Assembly: GCA_020253895.1 (NCBI GenBank)
Contig: JADDKG010000155.1
Location: 1-5,942 of the forward strand
Direction of reading: 5' to 3'
DNA from: Rubrobacter sp.
GTDB lineage: Bacteria; Actinomycetota; Rubrobacteria; Rubrobacterales; Rubrobacteraceae
DNA length: 5,942 nucleotides
In this document: positions 1-4,660 of the stretch, piece after piece
How the letters are laid out: the number at the start of each line of letters is the position of its first letter
How positions within the stretch are numbered: the first letter of the stretch is position 1
Program-made: the position numbers and the translations under genes
The notes under the pieces: generated by a model
What the model saw: the letters and a program-made list of their open reading frames with translations, nothing else
The model's database searches: none
Told to the model about the DNA's origin: nothing

Positions 1-357
1 CGCCAGCAGGCTGGCGGCGGCCTCCACCGCAGCCTGAGGGTCCTGCAGGAGCTGCTGCACCTGGTTTACGGCCGGGACGATGATGATCAGGAGCACCGCA
101 AACACGCCCGCCAGCAGCGCAGCGAAGACCCCGAGCACGGCAAGGATCCGGGGAACCCGCATGTCCTCCAGGCGGCGTACAAAGGGGTTCAGGGCGTAGG
201 CCAACACCCCGGCCATTAGAAAGGTCAGGAGCACGCCACCGATCTGGCGGATCAGAACCACCGCGAGCACGAGCCCCGCGGCGATTAGGAAGTACTGCAG
301 GTAGGTCGAGACGACCAGCCTGTCCGCGGCGGGAGGCTTCTGCTCCGGGGAGTCCAC
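1..357 (-). CDS. AI-2E/PerM-family transporter, N-terminal part (runs off left edge)
   Basis: Reading the minus strand from a GTG at 357 gives 119 uninterrupted codons to the window edge. After a short polar cytoplasmic start (about residues 1-20) there are three strongly hydrophobic segments at about 22-37, 40-57 and 71-95. Between the second and third sits LAYALNPFVRRLE, which matches the conserved signature near the N-terminus of the AI-2E transporter / PerM family (PF01594). A Gln-rich amphipathic stretch (residues 97-119) then begins, as expected for the large loop of this family. Members are multi-pass inner-membrane proteins exporting small molecules or ions; the substrate cannot be told from this fragment. 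The start is chosen because no ATG, GTG or TTG lies in frame just upstream; GGAG sits only 1 nt before the GTG, so ribosome-site support is poor. The gene is divergent from the one at 437. The rest (roughly 230 residues in the family) lies outside the window. Confidence 0.85.
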   Translation of the reverse strand, partial: MDSPEQKPPAADRLVVSTYLQYFLIAAGLVLAVVLIRQIGGVLLTFLMAGVLAYALNPFVRRLEDMRVPRILAVLGVFAALLAGVFAVLLIIIVPAVNQVQQLLQDPQAAVEAAASLLA

Positions 358-396
358 GCTCCAATGGTACCAGCAGAAGCCCTTTGCCGCGGCGAG

Positions 397-425
397 TTTA
401 CACCCTCTACCCCCGTCTGTATAAT
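397..425 (+). promoter_or_regulatory. Sigma70-type promoter for the degenerate M23 gene
   Basis: TTTACA at 397-402 (5 of 6 matches to TTGACA) is followed after exactly 17 bp by a perfect TATAAT at 420-425, inside a local AT-richer patch of the 79 bp divergent gap. Transcription should start near 432-435. That is only 2-5 nt before the first ATG of the downstream frame (437), so the mRNA is either nearly leaderless or is translated from a later start. No equally good promoter for the leftward permease gene was found in the gap. Confidence 0.7.
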
Positions 426-436
426 CCCGCCCCAGT

Positions 437-1288
437 ATGCGAGGGGGGCAGCTCCAGCGAACCCAACATGTTGGGCGGCGGCCCGGTGCGGGCCGCTCCC
501 GGCCTCCGTACCTGCGGGTGATCGAACCCGACGGCGGCGACGATGCCGCAAAGGCACGCCGCCGGACGAGGATGCGGGAGCGGCGGCTGCGGCGGATGGC
601 CGTCTACCGGCGGCGCCGGATCGCGGCAGCCTCCGTGGTCGCGCTGGGCCTGCTAGCGCTCGTGCTCGCCGTTTTCGCGCAGGCGGCCTCCGGCGCCTCC
701 CGGGGAGCGGTCCCGGTGGACCCGGGCAACGCCGCCCCCGACATGGTGGTGGCCGAGGCCGCAGGGGTGAGCATCTCCACCCCCATCCGTCCGGACGACC
801 TCACCGGGCTGGGCTACCACCCCGAGGATGAGAGCCTGCTGCCCATGGAGCCACGGGGCAAGAACCTCTCGCTCAACCCCCTGCTGCGGCTCTTCCTCGG
901 CGAGTCGACCCCTGAGGGGTTGCGCTTCTACGTGATGGACGGCGCAGGCCGCGAGGGGCCCGATACCGGCGCGCTCGACGTAGGGGCACCGGCCGGGACG
1001 CCGGTCTACTCCCCGGTCACCGGCACGGTGGTCTCCATACGTCCCGATCCCATGGTGGAGGGGGCTAACGTGGTCGAGATACAGCCCAAGGCCAACCCGG
1101 ACGTCCGGGTGGCGGTGTCGCTGGTGGAGAGCGAGGGGAACGAGGCCGGGGTCAAGTCACCGGTCACCGCCGGGATGACGCGGATCGGGTCGGTAGCGGA
1201 CTCGGCGGAGGTCCTCACCCCGCAGCTCTCCTCGTACACCGGGGATGCGGGCAACCACGTGACGGTCTCGGTCTTCCCGGAGGACTAG
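437..1288 (+). CDS. Membrane-anchored protein with degenerate LytM/M23 peptidase domain
   Basis: The longest frame is 283 residues. It holds an Arg-rich cytoplasmic segment (about 39-61), one membrane segment (about 62-84), a low-complexity linker, and a C-terminal beta-rich domain (about 163-280) resembling M23/LytM endopeptidases. The hallmark is LDVGAPAGTPVYSPVTGTVV (180-199), equivalent to the family's HxGxD...APAGTPV..P..G.V; the last strand GNHVTVSV (272-279) stands where active enzymes have HLHFEV. Of the zinc-binding residues, D181 and H274 remain, but the first His is T177 and the last His of HxH is T276. Cell-wall hydrolysis is therefore unlikely, and a structural or activator role (as in EnvC or SpoIIQ) is more plausible. 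Topology is probably N-in with the domain outside. The start is uncertain: ATG 437 lies almost at the predicted transcript end, while GTG 518 and ATG 572 (weak GGA 5 nt upstream) are in frame and the stretch before 518 has poorer codon use. An M50 protease gene follows after 32 bp. Confidence 0.8.
   Translation: MRGGQLQRTQHVGRRPGAGRSRPPYLRVIEPDGGDDAAKARRRTRMRERRLRRMAVYRRRRIAAASVVALGLLALVLAVFAQAASGASRGAVPVDPGNAAPDMVVAEAAGVSISTPIRPDDLTGLGYHPEDESLLPMEPRGKNLSLNPLLRLFLGESTPEGLRFYVMDGAGREGPDTGALDVGAPAGTPVYSPVTGTVVSIRPDPMVEGANVVEIQPKANPDVRVAVSLVESEGNEAGVKSPVTAGMTRIGSVADSAEVLTPQLSSYTGDAGNHVTVSVFPED
462..496 (+). repeat. Perfect 14-bp palindrome plus adjacent 8-bp-stem hairpin
   Basis: CCCAACATGTTGGG at 462-475 is a perfect palindrome. 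Two bases later GCGGCCCG (478-485) and CGGGCCGC (489-496) form an 8 bp stem around a GTG triloop. Both lie 30-65 nt downstream of the predicted transcription start. They could be an operator, or folded leader RNA if translation begins at 518 or 572 rather than 437. No T-run follows, so this is not an intrinsic terminator. Confidence 0.5.
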
Positions 1289-1296
1289 ACCCCGCC

Positions 1297-1317
1297 GGGG
1301 CGTGTATCATACGCCCC
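1297..1317. repeat. Inverted repeat spanning the -10 region of the site-2 protease gene
   Basis: GGGGCGT at 1297-1303 pairs with ACGCCCC at 1311-1317. The stem extends inward through one G-T wobble and one more pair to a 3-nt loop, giving 9 pairs in total. The repeat lies in the 32 bp between the stop codon at 1288 and the ATG at 1321, and it contains the candidate -10 TATCAT. It could act as an operator or as an mRNA hairpin just before the start codon; with no T-run after it, a terminator is unlikely. Confidence 0.5.
1305..1310 (+). promoter_or_regulatory. Candidate -10 element for the site-2 protease gene
   Basis: TATCAT matches the -10 consensus at 5 of 6 positions. Transcription would start near 1316-1318, giving a leader of about 3-5 nt before the ATG at 1321, which also explains why no Shine-Dalgarno sequence precedes that ATG. 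The -35 is weak: an 18 bp spacer gives AGGACT, which shares only the GAC core. The gene may instead be read through from the upstream gene, so this call is tentative. Confidence 0.35.
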
Positions 1318-1320
1318 ACG

Positions 1321-1968
1321 ATGTTCGTCCAGCTCTTCGAGCAGAGCCCGGCCGCCGCGGTGGCCATACTGCTGGGGTTCGTGGTGGGGATCACGCTGCA
1401 CGAGGCGGCCCACGCCGCCTCGGCCTACCTCCTGGGCGACGACACCGCCTACCGGCAGGGGAGGGTGACCCTTAACCCGGCCTCGCATCTGGACGTGCTG
1501 GGAAGCATCATGCTGCTGATCGCGGGCTTCGGCTGGGGCAGGCCGACCCCGGTGACCCCCGCGAAGCTGCGGGGTGGGGTGCTGGGGCCCGTGGCGGTGG
1601 CGTTCGCGGGGCCGGCCTCCAACCTGCTGATCGTTGCGGTGTGCGCCGTGCTCTACAGGATCCCGGCCCTAAGCGAGGGCTACCTGCTCGTCACCATAGC
1701 CGCGGTGGCCTTTGTGAACGCGCTGCTTTTCGTCTTCAACCTCATCCCCATCCCGCCCCTCGACGGGGCGAAGGTGATCTTCCCGTTCCTCCCCCGCTCG
1801 CTGGACGGGTTCGTGGCCTTTATGAACCAGTACGGCCCGACCATCCTGCTGATCCTGGTGGTCGTGGCGATCTTCCTGCCCGGATTCTCGGTCTTCAGCT
1901 TTCTGCTGGCCCCGGTGGTGCCGCTGCTGGAGGCCTTCGGCCTCCCGCCGGGAATACCGGCCCTCTGA
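1321..1968 (+). CDS. Site-2 protease family (M50) intramembrane metalloprotease
   Basis: This 215-residue, almost wholly hydrophobic protein carries every S2P signature. HEAAH (H27, E28, H31) lies in the first membrane helix and supplies two zinc ligands and the catalytic Glu. NPASHLDVLG follows at 52-61, and GPASN at 97-101. NLIPIPPLDG (140-149) supplies D148 as the third ligand. Further helices lie around 123-143 and 173-200. There is no PDZ or CBS domain, so it belongs to the small minimal-core group related to Bacillus YwhC rather than to RseP. Such enzymes cut membrane-spanning segments of substrate proteins. ATG 1321 gives a full-length N-terminus, but no Shine-Dalgarno sequence precedes it. 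The gene follows the degenerate M23 gene by 32 bp on the same strand, so co-transcription is possible and that single-pass protein is a candidate partner or substrate (inference). The gene ends facing the histidine kinase gene. Confidence 0.93.
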   Translation: MFVQLFEQSPAAAVAILLGFVVGITLHEAAHAASAYLLGDDTAYRQGRVTLNPASHLDVLGSIMLLIAGFGWGRPTPVTPAKLRGGVLGPVAVAFAGPASNLLIVAVCAVLYRIPALSEGYLLVTIAAVAFVNALLFVFNLIPIPPLDGAKVIFPFLPRSLDGFVAFMNQYGPTILLILVVVAIFLPGFSVFSFLLAPVVPLLEAFGLPPGIPAL

Positions 1969-1976
1969 GAAGAGAG

Positions 1977-2039
1977 CCCGGGGCGGCGCGGTTCGCAGGG
2001 AGGGGGGACAGAAAGCCACGAGCCGGTCGCCGCCCCGGG
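1977..2039. terminator. Bidirectional terminator-like hairpin between convergent genes
   Basis: CCCGGGGCGGCG at 1977-1988 is exactly complementary to CGCCGCCCCGGG at 2028-2039, a perfect 12 bp stem. An inner 6-pair stem (1990-1995 with 2019-2024, one G-T wobble) continues it. On the plus strand the stem is followed by ACCATATTTT, a short T-rich tail; on the minus strand it is followed by CTCTCTTCTC, which is pyrimidine-rich. It begins 8 nt after the protease stop codon and lies about 52 nt past the kinase stop, so it suits ending both transcripts. The loop is longer than in textbook terminators and neither tail is a strong T-run. Confidence 0.6.
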
Positions 2040-2090
2040 ACCATATTTTAGCGCACGAAACGCGCTTAGTGAGATAAATTTCAAGCTTGC
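2040..2090. other. AT-rich convergent spacer with small inverted repeat
   Basis: This 51 bp tract is much richer in A and T than its surroundings. It holds AGCGC at 2050-2054 and GCGCT at 2062-2066 around a 7-nt loop, and the palindrome CAAGCTTG at 2082-2089 right after the kinase stop codon. Neither is followed by T's on the strand where it would need them. No coding potential or convincing promoter was seen. It is probably the 3' untranslated part of the kinase transcript. Confidence 0.35.
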
Positions 2091-3914
2091 TCAGGAGGCG
2101 CGGGCCCTGTGGCGGGTTTCCCCGCGGGCGGCGTCCTTTCTGAGGGGCAGGACGACGGAGAAGGTGCTGCCCTCGCCGGGCTTGCTCTGCACCCGGATCT
2201 CGCCGCCGAGGTGCTCGACTATCTCGTTGGCCAGGGCCAGGCCGAGCCCGGTGCCGTCGGCCCGGGAGGAGCCCTGGGCCCGGTAGAATCGCTCGAAGAT
2301 GTGCGGGATCTCCGACTCCGAGATGCCGCAGCCGCGGTCCCGGACGTCGATCACGGCGCTTCCGTCCTCGCGGCGAAGGATCAGGTCCACCGGCGTCCCC
2401 TCCGGGGAGTACTTTATGGCGTTATCCACCAGGATGGCGAGCGTCCGGTGCAGCTGGGTGGGGTCGGTCTCCACGGGGGGGACGCCGTCTTCGGCGTGGA
2501 TCCTGAGCGGACGTCCTGTGTAGCTGAAGTCCCGCCGCAGCTCGTGCAGCAGGTCCTCCAGGTCCACCTCCTCCAGCCGGAAGATGACCGCGTTGGCGTC
2601 CAGCCGGGAGAGGTCCAGCAGCGTCCGGGCCAGGTTCTGCAGCCGCTCGGTCTGGGTCCGCATCTCCTTCAGGAACTCGTTGCGGACCTCCTCGTCCTGC
2701 TCGTCCTCCAGCATCTCCAGGTAGCCGGAGAGCGCCGAGATGGGGGTCTTCAACTCGTGGGAGGCGTTGGCTATGAACTCCGCCTTCGCCCGCTGGACCT
2801 GCCGCTCCTCGGTGACGTCGCGCAGGATGGCCAGGGCGCCGTCCTCCAGCGGGGCCGCCCGGATCTCGATGATCCTCTCTCCCGCCTCCGCCTCGGGCTC
2901 GGTGATCGGGCCGCTGTAGCGGGTCTTGGCCAGCACCTCCTGCAGCCGGTTGTGGAACTCCGGGGGTGCGGACTCCAGAAGCTCCCGGGCCCGGGGGTTC
3001 AGGAAGACCGGGTTCAGCTCCCGGTCGACCCCCACCACAGCGTCCGTCATCCCGTCCAGGATGGCCTGCCCCCGCTCCTTCTCCTGCTCCACCTGCTCGA
3101 AGGCGCTCTTAAGGGAGGCCGCCATGGAGTTGAAGGTCTCCCCGAGGGAGCCCACCTCATCCTCCACCCGGCTCTGTATCCTCTCGTCGAAGTTGCCGGC
3201 GGCCAGCCGCTCGGCGGCCAGCCCCAGGCGGCTGATGCGGCGGGAGATCAGGGTGGCCACCAGATAGCCCACCGCACCCGCCACCATGAGGGCGAGGGCC
3301 GCCGCGATCAGGGCCACCCGGTCTATCTTGGCCAGCGCCGCCTGCACGTTCTCTATGTCGCTCTGGGTGAAGAACTTGACGAGCACGATCGCGTAGCCGC
3401 TCTCGCCCTCTATCCTGATGGGCGAGGCGTAGGTGGCCCGCAGCTGGCCCTCCCGCGGGTTGCCCTCGGCCACCCGCTCGATGGTCTGCTGCGGGCGCTG
3501 CTCGGCCACCGCCCGCTGGACCGCCCGGGCCGACCAGTCGTCGAGGTTGCCGCCGAGCTCGCCCTCCAGCTTGGTCCCGTTCTCGGCCCGCACCACGCCC
3601 CACTGCAGGCCCCGGCTGGCCGCAAAGGACTTTACCTGGTCCACCGATATCTGGCCGTCGTTGCGGGCCAGCTGGGCCTCAAACTGCTCCCCCACCTGCC
3701 GGAAGCTGGCCTCGCTGGCCCGGTTGAGGGTGTCCTGCAGGATGGGACGCACCAGCTCGTAGGCGGTCACCGCTGCAAGGGCGGTGACCAGCACGAAGAG
3801 GGCCGTGAGCCAGATCCTGATGCCGACCCGCGGCCGCAGGCCCTCCAGACGGGACAGCCGCGGGAGACGTACGGAGGCGGCTTTGCGCGAGAGAAGCTTC
3901 CTAGCGGAAGACAT
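2091..3914 (-). CDS. Sensor histidine kinase (HAMP-PAS-HisKA-HATPase, PhoR/PnpS-like)
   Basis: From ATG 3914 the protein has 607 residues. A basic N-terminus leads to membrane helix 1 (about 33-56). A 140-residue extracytoplasmic sensor domain (57-197) and helix 2 (about 200-223) follow. The cytoplasmic part has HAMP (224-277), a PAS domain (281-369), HisKA with ASHELKTP and phospho-acceptor H386, and a HATPase_c domain. That last domain shows the N box LVDNAIKYS (N498), the G1 box DRGCGI (526-531), the F box IFERFYR and the G2 box GTGLGLAL (554-561). All catalytic motifs are intact, so it should autophosphorylate and pass phosphate to the regulator encoded just upstream. Its start overlaps that gene by 14 bp, pointing to translational coupling. 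ATG 3914 is preferred because a GGGG run lies 8 nt upstream; a GTG three codons earlier (3923) has that run directly against it and no spacing. The order resembles PhoR, PnpS and ResE kinases, but the signal is unknown and no phosphate-uptake genes are nearby. Confidence 0.95.
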   Translation of the reverse strand: MSSARKLLSRKAASVRLPRLSRLEGLRPRVGIRIWLTALFVLVTALAAVTAYELVRPILQDTLNRASEASFRQVGEQFEAQLARNDGQISVDQVKSFAASRGLQWGVVRAENGTKLEGELGGNLDDWSARAVQRAVAEQRPQQTIERVAEGNPREGQLRATYASPIRIEGESGYAIVLVKFFTQSDIENVQAALAKIDRVALIAAALALMVAGAVGYLVATLISRRISRLGLAAERLAAGNFDERIQSRVEDEVGSLGETFNSMAASLKSAFEQVEQEKERGQAILDGMTDAVVGVDRELNPVFLNPRARELLESAPPEFHNRLQEVLAKTRYSGPITEPEAEAGERIIEIRAAPLEDGALAILRDVTEERQVQRAKAEFIANASHELKTPISALSGYLEMLEDEQDEEVRNEFLKEMRTQTERLQNLARTLLDLSRLDANAVIFRLEEVDLEDLLHELRRDFSYTGRPLRIHAEDGVPPVETDPTQLHRTLAILVDNAIKYSPEGTPVDLILRREDGSAVIDVRDRGCGISESEIPHIFERFYRAQGSSRADGTGLGLALANEIVEHLGGEIRVQSKPGEGSTFSVVLPLRKDAARGETRHRARAS

Positions 3915-4599
3915 ACCCGACACCCCGCGCGGTGTGGATGAACTCGGGGTTGCGGGGGTCGCGCTCTATCTTCTCCCGGAGGTGCCGGATGTGCACGTCG
4001 ACCGTGCGCTCGTCGCGGAACTCATCGCCCCAGACCCGGCGCAGGAGGGCGCTCCGGGAGAACACCTTGCCCGGGTTGGAAGCCAGGGTCACCAGAAGCT
4101 CGAACTCGGTGTAGGTCAGATCCACCTCCCGCCCGTCCACCGAGACCCGGCGGCTGGGGAGGTTTATCTTCAGCCCGTCGTAGTTGAGCTCGTCCGGCCG
4201 CTGCCCGGCGGGAACCTGCGCCCGGCGCATGATGGCCCTGACCCGCGCCACCAGCTCCCGCACCGCGAAGGGCTTGGTGACGTAGTCGTCGGCCCCGAGC
4301 TCTAGCCCCACCACCCGGTCTATCTCGTCGTCCTTGGCGGTGAGCATCAGGATCGGCACGTCGCTCTGAGCCCGGATCCTGCGGCAGACCTCGGTCCCGT
4401 CCAGCTTGGGGAGCATGATGTCCAGGATGATCAGGTGCGGCTCGAAGGTGTTGACGGCCTCGAGCGCCGCCTCACCATCCCCGACGGCCTGCACCTGAAA
4501 CCCCTCCCGCTCCAGGGCGTGCGTCAGCATCTTCTGGAGCGACGGCTCGTCGTCCACCAGTAGGATCCTGCGCGTCGTACCCTGCAAACCCTGCACCAT
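3901..4599 (-). CDS. OmpR/PhoB-family response regulator
   Basis: This 232-residue protein is the usual length for the family. The receiver domain (about 10-123) has the acidic pair D16-D17 in ILLVDDE, the phospho-acceptor D60 in LIILDIMLPKLDG, T87 in LTAKD and K109 in VTKPF, so it should be phosphorylated normally. After a linker, a winged-helix DNA-binding domain (about 135-232) shows LTYTEFELL (161-169), then RTVDVHIRHLREKIE (198-212) as the recognition-helix region, and the wing end RGVGYVFR. It is probably a transcription activator or repressor controlled by the kinase whose start overlaps its last 14 bp. ATG 4599 has only weak ribosome-site support (GGAAAG about 10 nt upstream) but sits exactly where the family's N-terminus should begin. 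MtrA, PhoP and WalR-type regulators all look like this; the sequence alone does not decide among them. Confidence 0.96.
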   Translation of the reverse strand: MVQGLQGTTRRILLVDDEPSLQKMLTHALEREGFQVQAVGDGEAALEAVNTFEPHLIILDIMLPKLDGTEVCRRIRAQSDVPILMLTAKDDEIDRVVGLELGADDYVTKPFAVRELVARVRAIMRRAQVPAGQRPDELNYDGLKINLPSRRVSVDGREVDLTYTEFELLVTLASNPGKVFSRSALLRRVWGDEFRDERTVDVHIRHLREKIERDPRNPEFIHTARGVGYVFR

Positions 4600-4660
4600 G
4601 TTCTCAGATCTTTCCGGTAGCCTCTTGCTACTTAAAATACACCAAACCTATTGTACCATG
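4600..4660 (-). promoter_or_regulatory. AT-rich leader of the two-component operon
   Basis: This 61 bp gap between the nuclease stop codon and the regulator start is conspicuously AT-rich against very GC-rich flanks. On the minus strand it holds TACAAT (4655-4650), a 5-of-6 match to the -10 consensus, but no good -35 stands 16-18 bp upstream. A perfect inverted repeat, GTAGC at 4617-4621 and GCTAC at 4627-4631 with a 5-nt loop, lies between this -10 and the ATG and could be a binding site or a small leader hairpin. The regulator-kinase pair probably has its own promoter here, though readthrough from the nuclease gene is not excluded. Confidence 0.4.

Noticed and set aside
285..557. Minus-strand frame of 90 codons across the divergent gap
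   Set aside because: It overlaps the strong plus-strand promoter and the start of the permease in another frame; the product is Arg-rich with no recognisable features.
364..831. Plus-strand frame of 155 codons overlapping the M23 gene
   Set aside because: It is Arg/Gly/Pro/Ala-rich with no domain, and it is out of frame with the M23 gene, whose hydrophobic segment and fold motifs are clear.
1641..2084. Open frames on both strands over the 3' half of the S2P gene and the intergenic hairpin
   Set aside because: They run through the terminator-like hairpin and are shadows of the S2P reading frame; none shows a motif or a ribosome site.
2109..3941. A 610-codon open frame on the plus strand, opposite the histidine kinase
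   Set aside because: It mirrors the kinase gene almost exactly, shows no known motif, is full of low-complexity Leu/Gly/His/Gln, and is explained by stop-codon scarcity opposite a very GC-rich gene.
2091..4599. Naming the kinase-regulator pair phoR-phoP or mtrB-mtrA
   Set aside because: The domain order fits several subfamilies, and no phosphate-uptake, lpqB or other diagnostic neighbour is present.
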